From Pseudobacteriovorax antillogorgiicola (GTDB lineage Bacteria > Bdellovibrionota_B > Oligoflexia > Oligoflexales > RGVZ01): a DNA stretch of 54,055 nucleotides. How positions within the stretch are numbered: position 1 is the first letter of the stretch; each line of letters begins with the position of its first letter. Positions 8,014 to 16,985 of this stretch are shown piece after piece. Location of the stretch: positions 1 to 54,055 of the forward strand of contig CAMBEK010000005.1 of assembly GCA_945865565.1 (NCBI GenBank), written 5' to 3'. The notes beneath the pieces were generated by a model. It worked only from the letters and a program-made list of their open reading frames with translations. It had not been told where the DNA came from and did not search any database. Both the position numbers and the translations under genes were made by a program.

Positions 8014-9428
8014 TGTTACTTGACCGGATCCCAGTCCGATTGCGACTCACGTTGGGCCACGCCGTCTGGCTCGCGGTTTTTTTCGCTGTCATCGGACTTG
8101 GCATCCACCGTATCGTCGATCACAATCTCTACCAGCAGGTCGATGCGGCGCTCTTGGCTTCCGCAAAGTCGATCAATGACGCCAGGTATGCGAAGCCCCT
8201 GAGCCCACCTCTGATCCAGGAATTTTTGTCCCGCCACTTCGGCGAACGTCACACGCGCCCTTACGCCCAGCTCGTCGACCTCTCAGGAAAAGTCAGCGCA
8301 AGAACACCCAACATCCGGGTGAATCTGCCCGTCACTGCCCGGGCATGGCGCCGCGCAGAACGCGGCCTTGAAACCTTTGAATCTTTCGTCGGCAAACGAA
8401 CTGGTAATCCATTCCGTCAGGTGACCCTGCCTGTTCTGCAAAGTGGAAAATTCACCGGTGAGCTGATCCAAGTCGGAGCCCCGCTTGATTCAACCGTCCA
8501 TGCCCTTAATACGATCAGCCTGGTGCTATGGATTGCCCTGCCGACGGGAGTGTTTCTTTCCGCGATGCTCGGGTACTTTTTAGCCAAGCGGGCACTATTG
8601 CCGGTTCATGACATGCAGATTGCCGCAGCCAGAATGGGGGCGAAAGACCTTGAGCGTCGCCTGGATCTGCCGCCAGCGCACGACGAGTTGCGCGCTTTGG
8701 CTGAAACCTTCAATGGAATGTTGGCTCGCCTTGAGGATGCCTTCAAGCGCCTTCGGCGTTTCAGCGGAGATGTGTCGCATGAACTCCGCACGCCGGTAGC
8801 GGTATTGCAGGCCGAGGCTGAACTTGCCTTGCGCCGCGAGCGCACTCCCGAAGAATACCGTGATGCTCTGCGCAATATTTTGACGGAAACGGCGCAAATG
8901 TCCGGCATCATCGAGGACCTCTTGCTCCTCGCCCGCGCAGAAAGCAAGTCGGTTGCCATGCAATGGGCTGAAATCAATGCCGCGCACTTCATTGATACAA
9001 TTCGCGATGCCATGTTACCGGTTTTTGAAAAAAGAAATGTCGTGCTCGTCCTGCCTTCGGCTCCAACTCCGGAAAAATTTCGGGCCTCGGCTAATTATCT
9101 TTCGCTCGCGGTAAAAAACCTGCTCCTCAATGCCGTCAAACACTCTGCAGCCGGATCGACGGTCACTCTGGAATTCACCCAAGTCGGCCAGGATGTCATA
9201 TTCAAGGTTGTCGATCATGGCGAAGGCATCCCCGCAGAGAGTCTGCCTTACGTTTTCGACCCATTTTACCGCGCCGACACGGCCCGCAACCGTGCAAGCG
9301 GCGGAGCTGGTGTCGGCTTGAGCTTGACCAAGGCAATGGTCAGCCTGCATTCCGGGACGATCGACGTCACGTCGACTTTTGGTCAGGGTGCAACGTTCAC
9401 GATTCATCTGCCCGTGCAACAGGCCTAG
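8013..9428 (+). CDS. Two-component sensor histidine kinase
   Basis: This 471-residue inner-membrane kinase is the partner of the preceding regulator. Helix 1 is at about 13-32, followed by a periplasmic domain of about 130 residues, helix 2 at about 167-190 and a HAMP linker at about 191-245. The HisKA motif FSGDVSHELRTP carries the phosphoacceptor H256, and the HATPase domain has an N box (NLLLNAVKH), DHGEGIP, the F box and GGAGVGLSL. All catalytic motifs are intact. The periplasmic domain has no recognisable sensor family, as in CusS/QseC-like kinases, and no metal-binding cluster is evident. Confidence 0.93.
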   Translation: MLLDRIPVRLRLTLGHAVWLAVFFAVIGLGIHRIVDHNLYQQVDAALLASAKSINDARYAKPLSPPLIQEFLSRHFGERHTRPYAQLVDLSGKVSARTPNIRVNLPVTARAWRRAERGLETFESFVGKRTGNPFRQVTLPVLQSGKFTGELIQVGAPLDSTVHALNTISLVLWIALPTGVFLSAMLGYFLAKRALLPVHDMQIAAARMGAKDLERRLDLPPAHDELRALAETFNGMLARLEDAFKRLRRFSGDVSHELRTPVAVLQAEAELALRRERTPEEYRDALRNILTETAQMSGIIEDLLLLARAESKSVAMQWAEINAAHFIDTIRDAMLPVFEKRNVVLVLPSAPTPEKFRASANYLSLAVKNLLLNAVKHSAAGSTVTLEFTQVGQDVIFKVVDHGEGIPAESLPYVFDPFYRADTARNRASGGAGVGLSLTKAMVSLHSGTIDVTSTFGQGATFTIHLPVQQA

Positions 9429-9452
9429 AACCTTAAAGCGACCCTCACAGTC

Positions 9453-10637
9453 CTATCTCGCAAGGGGAAGCACAGGAAAAACCTGAACGACATGATTGGC
9501 GAAATAACTCAGCCAGTCATACTCCTTCAAAACAATCTTGCGGCTGTAGGGCGACTCGTCGCCAGTGGATTCAGGATCGTAATCGTAAACCGGACCATCT
9601 GCGTCTGGATAGATGCTGTCCCTGACATAAAACACACCGCGACTGGAACTGCAGCCACCACGTTGCGCCCATAAATCCTCAATTCGCTCTGATGAGCGCA
9701 CCGCACGGTCTGCGCGAACCTGCCAATAATCGTGTTCTTCCGGCGTACCGGCAACATCTGCATTTCGCTGAAACTCACCCGCCCGTTCACCGATGACCCG
9801 GCGATAATCTCGCGTCCACGCACAATCTCCGTTATCAATTTCATCGTTGAAACCAATAACGTAGACGCTATGCCAATACCCGTTGTGATTGTAAATGACT
9901 TGTACCGGCGCCTTGTTACTTCGAAGATGAGACTTGACCCGCTCCGCTATGTCTGGCGGAGCACTGCCGATCGCCCATTGATCGCGCGCCTGGTCCAAGT
10001 GAATGATGATCCTTTCAAACGGTGGCAATTGCACATGCCCATTTTGAATCTGTGCCCTCTGATCAATCCAATTGAAACTGGTGTCGTAAACAGCACCGGC
10101 ATCACCTTCGGTGGCTGGCATTGCCGTTCCATCGTGAAACGATCCCGTGTGCCACCCCTTCGTGAAGCGGTAACTGCTGTTTTGAACTGCCCTTCCACCC
10201 ATACGGTTGAAAAGATAAATGGCATCGATCCGCCAGTTAGGCAGGTGGGCTGCGTCTTCCTCGTAGCCTGCCTCGTTCATGGTTAATCGCTCGCTCAAGT
10301 CCAGCGGACCGTCGGGCTCGCGACTCATATTTGGAAACATTCTTGCCAACCACCATTCTGCAATGCCAGTGATCGACATATGCAGGCAGCTCCCCGCGTC
10401 GAGCTGATCCGGCGATGCCAGCACAAAGGGAAGGAGTTCATCAAAACCGCCAGGCCCAAAAGCCCCATCTTCGCTGCCCACCGGCAGATCGCGCACAAAA
10501 GGCCTCAGCTCCGCATTGTTCATCGCACGAAGGCCTTCACCCGATGGCATGTCCGACGCTGCCCATCCGGGCGTGGAAGAAACAGATATGGGGAGCAAGC
10601 CTAGAAAGATCATGACTGCACTTGAAAGTTTTCTCAT
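9453..10637 (-). CDS. Secreted papain-like (C1-type) cysteine protease candidate
   Basis: This 394-residue protein has a signal peptide ending near PGWAA. The sequence carries a diluted papain signature. Q78 and C84 lie in DQLDAGSCLHMS, where papains have QG-x-C-G-S-C-W. DLSERLTMN follows at the usual LSEQ position, and H256 lies in YWHSVYVIGF, matching the family's HAV-x-x-VGY. A D340-S pair in FYVRDS stands where papain has Asn-Ser. The propeptide is short (about 30-75). I chose the ATG after GGGGTCACG rather than one nine codons upstream. No family is certain; an alternative is a C39- or C58-like papain-fold protein. It faces the kinase gene convergently. Confidence 0.55.
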   Translation of the reverse strand: MRKLSSAVMIFLGLLPISVSSTPGWAASDMPSGEGLRAMNNAELRPFVRDLPVGSEDGAFGPGGFDELLPFVLASPDQLDAGSCLHMSITGIAEWWLARMFPNMSREPDGPLDLSERLTMNEAGYEEDAAHLPNWRIDAIYLFNRMGGRAVQNSSYRFTKGWHTGSFHDGTAMPATEGDAGAVYDTSFNWIDQRAQIQNGHVQLPPFERIIIHLDQARDQWAIGSAPPDIAERVKSHLRSNKAPVQVIYNHNGYWHSVYVIGFNDEIDNGDCAWTRDYRRVIGERAGEFQRNADVAGTPEEHDYWQVRADRAVRSSERIEDLWAQRGGCSSSRGVFYVRDSIYPDADGPVYDYDPESTGDESPYSRKIVLKEYDWLSYFANHVVQVFPVLPLAR

Positions 10638-10717
10638 CGTGACCCCGATCGCAACGTTGTCCATGGACTGCTTTATGCACCCAAGCCGGGATCATGGTGC
10701 CAGCAGGAGGAACCAAA

Positions 10718-11542
10718 ATGAAATCAAAATCGAATTGGGTGCATTATATCAGCGCAGGTGGCATTGCTTGGGCTGCTTTGGGGCTTTCGGCCACAAGCTT
10801 TGCCGGGCTGATCGCCGGGACGATCAGGGTCAACGGCTATGGCGAGGCCTCTGCCGAAACAGAGCTCGTCCGGATTGGAGTTAGAGTCTTTTCACGCTGC
10901 AATGAGACATCTGTTGCAGCAAAAAATGCAAACGCCGTTCTTGCGAACCAAATCCTCGACGTTTTGAAAAAATATGTCCCGGAAGGTTCTGAAAACGACC
11001 AGACTTTCCGGATCATCGCAAATCCAGGTGCAAACGTAAGCCAGACCGAAACCGAAGGTTATGGTGAACATGTAAAAATAATTTGCGAACACAAATGGCG
11101 CGCTTCCGAATCAATCTCGGCCACAATCAAGAAAATTGAGGATGTGCCAGCCTTACAAGATGAACTCTTGCAGGTCGTGGATGCCGCGTCGGGCACTTCA
11201 GCCGGAGTTGCCCAAACATGGGCCGAATTCGATGCGCCGGTTTTCGATTTGCTTCCGGCGACGTGGGAGAAAATCAAGGCCGAGGCTCAGTCCAACGCAC
11301 TGGCTGACGCCCGCAAAAAAGTTGCGGTATTTGATTCAGCTTGTTCTTTTACCGGAATACGTCTGGTGCGGGTCAGCGACCCAAAGTTTACCGAGACAAG
11401 GGTGTATGACAAAGTTGCATACGCAAGGATGTCGACGGACACTCCCATCATACCGGACGCCATCGAAGTCAGCAGCAATTGGGACTTTGTCTGGGCTTAT
11501 GACAAAGCCTCAACCAGCGGCGGACCGCAGTGCCTACACTAA
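10718..11542 (+). CDS. SIMPL domain (DUF541) exported protein
   Basis: This 274-residue protein has an N-terminal hydrophobic signal (about 10-32) and a SIMPL/DUF541 domain that begins with the typical IRVNGYGEASAETELVRIGVRV-like strand and spans most of the chain. Family members are periplasmic or membrane proteins of poorly known function (relatives: E. coli YggE, animal IRAK1BP1, Brucella BP26). GGAGG lies eight bases before the chosen ATG. Two extra cysteine positions in the mature part could form disulfides. It diverges from the papain-like gene, and its 3' end overlaps the opposing YihY gene by nine bases. Confidence 0.82.
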   Translation: MKSKSNWVHYISAGGIAWAALGLSATSFAGLIAGTIRVNGYGEASAETELVRIGVRVFSRCNETSVAAKNANAVLANQILDVLKKYVPEGSENDQTFRIIANPGANVSQTETEGYGEHVKIICEHKWRASESISATIKKIEDVPALQDELLQVVDAASGTSAGVAQTWAEFDAPVFDLLPATWEKIKAEAQSNALADARKKVAVFDSACSFTGIRLVRVSDPKFTETRVYDKVAYARMSTDTPIIPDAIEVSSNWDFVWAYDKASTSGGPQCLH

Positions 11543-12853
11543 GCAGGATGACAGGTTCGAAGGCCCCTTATGACCAGGGGCCTTGCCATTGATGGTCCGC
11601 ATTGTGGTTTGCAGATCGAAATCAAATTCGTGATGCCAACCGCTTAACCACTCTACGGCTGGCGCAGCCAAGCTTGTGTTCAATTCAGCAAGATCGACCA
11701 TCTCAGCAGGTTTAGCCGGAAGATAACCAGAGTTGATCGCGCCAAGCATCTCGCTTTTAGCATCAGGAACTTTGGCTTCAGCGATCAGACCCAACTGAAC
11801 TAGTGCCTCGCAGGCATCGACGATCCAGTCCTGGGGGAGCTTCGATTTTTGAACCATCTCCGCAACACCAATGGGATGTCCGCTGCCGGATGCGAAATTT
11901 CTGTGGATGATCACCAGCACGGCAAGCGGCAGCATTTCCTGGATCCTCAAATTACGAATGCGATCCAATGGATGAGTCACCTTGTCAACGGTATCGTTAG
12001 CCTCAGATTTAGGAAAACCCTGCTGAAGCCGCCAAGCGATCAGTGCACCAAAAAGAATTATCGCCCAACAAATATAAATCCAAAACAAAAAGACCGGGAC
12101 GGCTGCGAGCGCGCCATAGATGTTTTTGTAGTTGGTAAAATTGCTGGCGTAATACGTATAAAGTCGAGATCCCTGATGCAACAAGGTGCCGGCCACAAAA
12201 GCGCCGATCGTTGCCTCCCGACGCCCCACCGGGCAATTGGGAATGACCTTGTAGGCCAAAAAGAAAAATGACACCCAAACGCCCCAGGTAATCAGACTAG
12301 AAATCGTGAGGGTCACCCAACTTCTTTTGCCAACCACAGAAGCAACGTCGAACATCTCTTGGATCCGGTAGCCCGAGACAACGCCGATCACAATTGAGCC
12401 CGCAAAAACACCGAGGGTAAGAAAAGTCCAGAAGTACACAAAGCGGGTGAATACGTTCCGGTCCTGACGCACCAGCCAAATTCTATTCAGGGCCTGTTCG
12501 ATCTGGCGCAAAAGCAGGATCAGGGTGATCACGATCCCTGCAAAACTTGTAACCCCTATTTTTTTCAAATCCAGCTGGCCCAGAAACTGCTGCAAATAAT
12601 CAATAACCTGAGTCCCACTACCCGCCGCCAGGTTCTGCAGGATGAAGTCCCGCATGGAATTCATCAAATGACTATTCGAACCAAATAACGGAGTGAACAG
12701 GGAAATCAGCGTGAATACGGCTGCCAGAGATGGCACCAATGAAAACAGTGTGATGTAAGCCATGGCCGACGCCTGCTTCAGCAAATCACAGCGAACGATA
12801 TCCGACCAAATGACTGATGCAGCGTGACGGATCCTGATGTCTATCCCATCCAC
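11534..12853 (-). CDS. YihY/BrkB family inner-membrane protein
   Basis: This 439-residue protein has the YihY/virulence-factor BrkB core of six helices over about residues 25-275, with the family features AMAYITLFSLVPSLAAVF and the RxYTYYASNFTNYKNIYGALAAVPVFLFWIY region. A cytoplasmic tail of about 140 residues resembles the winged-helix extension seen in longer members. The start is GTG with a G-rich ribosome site (GGGGGG, six bases upstream). Once called RNase BN, the family is now thought to be membrane-transport or envelope related; the real role is unknown. A GC-rich stem-loop lies inside its last codons. Confidence 0.88.
   Translation of the reverse strand: MDGIDIRIRHAASVIWSDIVRCDLLKQASAMAYITLFSLVPSLAAVFTLISLFTPLFGSNSHLMNSMRDFILQNLAAGSGTQVIDYLQQFLGQLDLKKIGVTSFAGIVITLILLLRQIEQALNRIWLVRQDRNVFTRFVYFWTFLTLGVFAGSIVIGVVSGYRIQEMFDVASVVGKRSWVTLTISSLITWGVWVSFFFLAYKVIPNCPVGRREATIGAFVAGTLLHQGSRLYTYYASNFTNYKNIYGALAAVPVFLFWIYICWAIILFGALIAWRLQQGFPKSEANDTVDKVTHPLDRIRNLRIQEMLPLAVLVIIHRNFASGSGHPIGVAEMVQKSKLPQDWIVDACEALVQLGLIAEAKVPDAKSEMLGAINSGYLPAKPAEMVDLAELNTSLAAPAVEWLSGWHHEFDFDLQTTMRTINGKAPGHKGPSNLSSCLV
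11560..11584. terminator. Stem-loop in the overlap of two convergent genes
   Basis: An eight-base perfect stem AAGGCCCC/GGGGCCTT with a nine-base loop lies 18 bases after the SIMPL stop and inside the last codons of the opposing YihY gene. It lacks a T tract on the plus strand, so it is a weak terminator candidate; it may only slow transcription or protect the 3' end. Confidence 0.35.
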
Positions 12854-12903
12854 AACACACCCCCCTTGATCAGGCTCTGATGATGGCGTCGCCCGTTTTT
12901 ACA

Positions 12904-13575
12904 TCAATGAAGCGGCTTGCCCGCGCCATCCGATGCCGGCACATCCTGGCGGAACGCATCACGCTCAACGTCACGCCGCGCCTGTTCGTAACGTTTCTCG
13001 GCCCACTGGCGCATGACGGTCAGCTGTTGCGTCCACGAGTCTTCCATGCGCTCTTGCATGAACCCGGCAAACAACCCGTCCATCATAGCAAGAAAAGTTG
13101 TCATCAGGTCCAAACGAAGCCCAACGGGCTCCGCCAGTGCTGCGGTCTGCAAGGTCACATCTTTGGCATCAGCCTGTTGCGGAAACTGAACGGCGCGTGG
13201 ACTGAGATCTTTCGAAGACAAGGTACAGGAAAATTCGCCAAGTCCTTCGACATGAAAACCAACGCGCATGTCGCGGATGGTTTTTCCAGCAAGAATGCCC
13301 GCCGCAGCTTCAGGGGTCTGCGCCGGCGCTCCACCGCGCATCTGATGCACATGAACTCGGCCAGACTCGGCTTCAAGGGTCAAACGATCGTCTACCCAAA
13401 AACGCGCACGGCGTTTTTGACCGTTGAGAGGACAGGTGAATTCAAGGGGGTCATCGTTGGAATCCGAGCGGTGCCAAAGCCACACGAGAAACTCACGGGC
13501 CAGGAAGCGTTTCGCCTTGGTCAAGGCGGCCATCTGATCCAAACGGGCTGCCATCTGTGGATTAATCTGGGCCAT
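12904..13575 (-). CDS. RdgC-like protein, probable
   Basis: This 223-residue acidic, probably cytoplasmic protein has the segment FLAREFLVWLWHRSD at about residues 24-38. It resembles the LGREFLTWLW motif of proteins annotated as recombination-associated RdgC in deltaproteobacteria. It is followed by a region with FWVDDRLTLEA and GGAPAQTPEA, also known from those proteins. The C-terminal third is helical and charged. The chosen ATG starts MAQINPQMAAR; an in-frame TTG 87 bases upstream is less likely. RdgC of E. coli binds DNA and modulates RecA, but it is larger and the relation here rests on memory of motifs. A long frame on the other strand is a shadow. Confidence 0.45.
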   Translation of the reverse strand: MAQINPQMAARLDQMAALTKAKRFLAREFLVWLWHRSDSNDDPLEFTCPLNGQKRRARFWVDDRLTLEAESGRVHVHQMRGGAPAQTPEAAAGILAGKTIRDMRVGFHVEGLGEFSCTLSSKDLSPRAVQFPQQADAKDVTLQTAALAEPVGLRLDLMTTFLAMMDGLFAGFMQERMEDSWTQQLTVMRQWAEKRYEQARRDVERDAFRQDVPASDGAGKPLH

Positions 13576-13944
13576 GATTGGGAGTTCTCCGAAAAGATCT
13601 GTGATTTCGGTGTCTTGGAAATAGGAATCGATGGGGATAAGCTGTGGATAGACTGTTAGCAAAGGGTGGGTAACACACTTCGCGAACCGTCACACGGCTC
13701 CCCATAAAATCCGCCTGAGTGATTGTCGCTGGAGGCAAAGACCGAAGCCGGGTGGGCAGATCGTTAGGCCAAAACAGGGACGAAAATCTTCAAGGCACAC
13801 TTCAACACAACGATGTTCAAAACGATTAACAGAAAAAAGAGTTTTCATTTTCACGATCTACTTGTCAACAGCATCATGAAAAAAATTTTTAATATTTTTT
13901 CACAGCATGATACGCAAGGGTTTCAAGGTACTTGGAGCTATCCG
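13576..13944. other. Intergenic region between RdgC-like gene and smr
   Basis: These 369 bases separate two divergent genes. The left part holds a single near-DnaA-box (TGTGGATAG) and GC-rich inverted stretches. The right part (13840-13900) is AT-rich with runs of A and T, as expected for promoters of the smr-prmA-rsmE run. A frame continues upstream of smr to 13813, but its codons look non-coding. I see no known RNA or riboswitch. Confidence 0.5.
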
Positions 13945-14445
13945 ATGCGCAAAAAAACAGCAGATAAATCGATCAAAAATTCTGCATCGGGACACGGTGT
14001 GCGCTTTGAATTGGAATCTGATGCTGAAAATTTGTTCAAGACAGCGGTCGATGCCATGGGCAAAAGCTCCAGGCCGTTGAACAACAAGGATGACGATCGC
14101 AATGGCCAGACCTCCCATCAAGGCGCTAAATCACGAAAAAACAAGGCCAGCCCCACTAAAATCGATCTCCACGGAATGACCTTGGAAGCCGCCAGACGTT
14201 ACATTGACAACCGCATCAACGACATTCTGGCGCAGCTTTCCCCGGGAGCCAGCGCCGCCTTAGACATCGTCACTGGCAAAGGCCTGAACAGCGGCAGTGG
14301 TGGGGGCGTCCTGGCCCGTGAAATTCCTGAATGGGTTCGCCAGAGATTTGCGCGGCACATAGTTGATATGGACGAATCCCCCGCGGAAGTGCAACTTGGC
14401 GGAATACCCTTGCGGGGCAACTTTCGCGTGACCATCAAAGGCTGA
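13945..14445 (+). CDS. Smr domain protein
   Basis: This 166-residue protein has an unstructured Lys/Ser-rich first half and a C-terminal Smr domain: KIDLHGMTLEAA at 72-83 (the conserved LDxHG) and IVTGKGLNSG at 108-117 (the TGxGxxS motif), followed by VLAREIPEWV. Smr domains bind or cut nucleic acids; stand-alone SmrB-type proteins cleave mRNA on collided ribosomes, so a role in ribosome rescue is plausible here, next to two ribosome-modifying methylases. The ATG is preceded by GGAG at nine bases. Seven bases separate its stop from the next gene. Confidence 0.85.
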   Translation: MRKKTADKSIKNSASGHGVRFELESDAENLFKTAVDAMGKSSRPLNNKDDDRNGQTSHQGAKSRKNKASPTKIDLHGMTLEAARRYIDNRINDILAQLSPGASAALDIVTGKGLNSGSGGGVLAREIPEWVRQRFARHIVDMDESPAEVQLGGIPLRGNFRVTIKG

Positions 14446-14452
14446 GAACCGA

Positions 14453-15466
14453 GTGTCTAATCATCCATTAAAGAATCCGAACCATCCGGTCAAAACATAC
14501 GAACTCCGGATTACTTTTCATCCGGGCCCGGTCACGGCGATTGAGGTCAAACAGCGTACGATTGCACTATTGAAGTCGCTCGGCGTTGACTCCTTCGTCG
14601 AAGGAGCGATCGATGGCCTGGACATCGATAACGAATTCACTAACGAGCCGCGTGATTTCTACACCGAACTAGGCGGACTTGAACTACCCATCTCCGTTTA
14701 CAAATATTCGGCTGAGTACCTCGAAGACTTGCAGGCACGGATTGCCCACCACTTTGACACGCGCTATCCAAATCAGGTGTGCTGTTCCATGCACGACATG
14801 GACACGGCTGTATGGCTTGAAGGCTGGAAGGAAAGCTTCAAACCAATCATCACGGAGAGGTTTGCAATATTTCCGCCATGGGACAAACCAGGCGATGCCA
14901 TCCAGCAAGGCCGGCTTTTGCTCGAAATTGAGCCCGGGATTGCTTTTGGCACAGGCCAGCATGCAACCACCCAGCTGTGCCTGCGCGAACTTGAAACCAT
15001 CGCCAAGGAATTCGGTCAGGCAAGCCTCGCCTCATCATCATTGCTGGACGTCGGAACGGGAACCGGGATTCTTGCCCTTGGCGCAGCGAAACTTGGCTTT
15101 GGCCGCGTTGCCGGCACCGACATCGACCCCGATGCAGTTCTCGCCTCACGCAACAACGCCTTGGTGAATGGCATCGAATTGGCCGTCACCCAATCGACTG
15201 TTCCGTCACCGGCGGCTGCGGCACACCTTCCCCCCGATTTCAAACCACCGTTCAACTTTGTCGTCGCCAACATCCTTAAGGTTGTCCTGGAAAAAATCCT
15301 TCCGGACCTGGCTGGCGCGTTGGCGCCCGGCGGTTTACTGATACTTTCGGGCCTGCTTCATGAAGATGCCCAGGCCCTGACCGGTCAGGCCGGGGGTCTT
15401 GGCCTTTCATTCGTTCGGGAGTCTTTGCAAGACGACTGGGCATGCCTGGTGCTTCGACTGACATGA
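14453..15466 (+). CDS. prmA: Ribosomal protein L11 methyltransferase
   Basis: This 337-residue SAM-dependent methylase would trimethylate lysines and the N-terminus of ribosomal protein L11. The C-terminal half has the PrmA signatures: GTGQHATTQLCL, then motif I LLDVGTGTGILALGAAKLG, the acidic TDIDPDAV and the VVANIL catalytic-loop motif. The N-terminal half fits the L11-binding domain plus linker (WLEGWKESFKP matches the family's W-x-x-x-WK segment). It starts with GTG after GAGAA. It overlaps rsmE by four bases (ATGA); a prmA-rsmE pair is common in bacteria. Confidence 0.9.
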   Translation: MSNHPLKNPNHPVKTYELRITFHPGPVTAIEVKQRTIALLKSLGVDSFVEGAIDGLDIDNEFTNEPRDFYTELGGLELPISVYKYSAEYLEDLQARIAHHFDTRYPNQVCCSMHDMDTAVWLEGWKESFKPIITERFAIFPPWDKPGDAIQQGRLLLEIEPGIAFGTGQHATTQLCLRELETIAKEFGQASLASSSLLDVGTGTGILALGAAKLGFGRVAGTDIDPDAVLASRNNALVNGIELAVTQSTVPSPAAAAHLPPDFKPPFNFVVANILKVVLEKILPDLAGALAPGGLLILSGLLHEDAQALTGQAGGLGLSFVRESLQDDWACLVLRLT

Positions 15467-16305
15467 GCAAGCACGTCTTCCGTTTTTTCGCCTCCCCCAC
15501 TTCTGCCATCCAGTGGACTCTCGACGCTGAAGATGCGCATCATGCACTAAAGGTTCTGCGCCTGCCGGCCGGTGAAACCGTCGAAGCCACCGATGGCAAG
15601 GGAAACCTCATCCGCGGCACGCTCCTTCCAACGGGCAAGGAATCGGCAGACATCACGAATATATCCATCATACACACCGCTCACACTGCTGAGCCCGTCG
15701 CAGGTTCAGACACAATCAGCCGGATTCAATTGGAACTTGCGGTCGGAGCCCTGAAGCCAGGCGATCTTGATGATGTTATTCCTGCCCTGGTCGAACTTGG
15801 GGTCAACCGCATTTCGGTTTTCATCACCGAAGAAACCGGCAAAAATCGTATTGCAGACAAATCGGTCGAACGCTGGAATCGAATCATCAGGACTGCCACC
15901 AAGCAGTCTAAACGACTGTGGCTTCCAGAACTGGCGACCTATGACTCCATCAATGACTGGCTCGATAGCTTGCCTAAACCATCAGAAATTCTGGCTGACA
16001 ACGCCCGCTGGATGTTTGCCGAACCTGAACCAGATCATGGCCCTGATACTGAAGACAGAAAAACCAAATCTGGCTTCCAGGCGATTCAGGGCTTCTCAAT
16101 CCGGGGGGACGGCAAGTCCGCCGACTGGCCATTGATGCTGACCGGTCTTGTTGGCAGTGAACGTGGTTTTTCGGCAAAAGAGGTTCAGGCCGTGCTGGAG
16201 CAAGGATTTATGCCCGTATCCCTTGGGGCTCATGTATTGCGGGCCAGAACTGCGGCAATCGCAGCGGCTACGATGCTGGCTATGGCGGGCCATGCGGGGC
16301 AGTGA
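15463..16305 (+). CDS. rsmE: 16S rRNA (uracil-1498-N3)-methyltransferase
   Basis: This 280-residue SPOUT-class methylase modifies U1498 of 16S rRNA in the 30S subunit. The N-terminal PUA-like part has HHALKVLRLPAGE; the SPOUT knot is seen in KSKRLWLPEL (family: QSxR) and the C-terminal LVGSERGFSAKEV and SLGAHVLRARTAAI segments that bind SAM. An insertion around residues 185-215 (acidic, Lys-rich) makes it about 35 residues longer than E. coli RsmE. The start ATG overlaps the prmA stop. Its position next to prmA supports the call. Confidence 0.92.
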   Translation: MSKHVFRFFASPTSAIQWTLDAEDAHHALKVLRLPAGETVEATDGKGNLIRGTLLPTGKESADITNISIIHTAHTAEPVAGSDTISRIQLELAVGALKPGDLDDVIPALVELGVNRISVFITEETGKNRIADKSVERWNRIIRTATKQSKRLWLPELATYDSINDWLDSLPKPSEILADNARWMFAEPEPDHGPDTEDRKTKSGFQAIQGFSIRGDGKSADWPLMLTGLVGSERGFSAKEVQAVLEQGFMPVSLGAHVLRARTAAIAAATMLAMAGHAGQ

Positions 16306-16368
16306 TATGATTTTCAGCGTCTTTGAAGCGCAAACTCCATGCATCATGCTTCACGAAGGTAAAATGCC

Positions 16369-16959
16369 ATGAAAAAAATCCAAGGACGACGCGGGGGTTT
16401 GAAATCGCTCCTGGTTGAACCGTTTGAACAAATCAAACTCGGTTTGATTTTCCTCGGCCTCAACGTTGCATTTTCAATCATCTGCCTCACTGTTTTCGCT
16501 TACTACCTGTACGACATCTACAAAGCGATGGCGGTCTACTTCAGGCTGTCCGATCAAGAAAGTGTTTTGGCGGCCAGCAAGCTCGCAGTCCCTGCTGCCG
16601 TCGGCCTTGGATTATTTACTTTGTTCGTTGCCGCAACTCTTTTTGTTTCGATCCGTTACACCCACGCGATTTACGGCCCCCTGGTCTCGATCAACCGCTT
16701 TTTGGACGAACTCCTGTCGGGCCAGCGCCCCCACGTCATTGCCTTGCGGGAAACCGACCAGTTGCGGGATTTGGCGGACAAATTAAACCGGGTTGCCGAA
16801 CGCCTGGACACCGGACAACGCGCTGGCGCTCTCGTTGCCATCCACCGCTACCTTGACGAACTTGGAGCAGGAAAAAACCCAGCGCCGATTACTTTGCGTG
16901 ACGGTGACTCTTTTCGTGAACTCGCCGAAAAATTAAACAAGCTTGGATCGCGGCCGTAA
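16369..16959 (+). CDS. Inner-membrane protein with duplicated HAMP-like segments
   Basis: This 196-residue protein has transmembrane helices at about 24-48 and 73-96, followed by a cytoplasmic part. That part holds two copies, about 50 residues apart (107-141 and 157-191), of a segment with the pattern I-x-R-[FY]-L-D-E-L-x-x-G and L-R-[ED]-x-D-x-[FL]-R-[DE]-L-A-[DE]-K-L-N. The first copy follows the second helix as a HAMP domain would. No kinase, cyclase or methyl-accepting output domain is present. AAGG lies nine bases before the ATG. It lies between rsmE and the aconitase gene. Function is unknown; it may be a membrane adaptor. Confidence 0.6.
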   Translation: MKKIQGRRGGLKSLLVEPFEQIKLGLIFLGLNVAFSIICLTVFAYYLYDIYKAMAVYFRLSDQESVLAASKLAVPAAVGLGLFTLFVAATLFVSIRYTHAIYGPLVSINRFLDELLSGQRPHVIALRETDQLRDLADKLNRVAERLDTGQRAGALVAIHRYLDELGAGKNPAPITLRDGDSFRELAEKLNKLGSRP

Positions 16960-16985
16960 GCCGCATTTAAAAAGGAGATTTTCCA

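Noticed and set aside
13636-13652. DnaA-box-like TGTGGATAG near the RdgC-like gene, as a possible origin
   Set aside because: Only one box with a mismatch, no AT-rich unwinding block with further boxes, and no dnaA, dnaN or gidA nearby.
12880-13659. Long plus-strand frame opposite the RdgC-like gene
   Set aside because: Its protein has no fold-like pattern, while the minus-strand product has recognisable motifs and normal composition.
13813-13944. N-terminal extension of the Smr protein
   Set aside because: AT-rich, low-complexity codons typical of a promoter region; the ATG at 13945 has GGAG.
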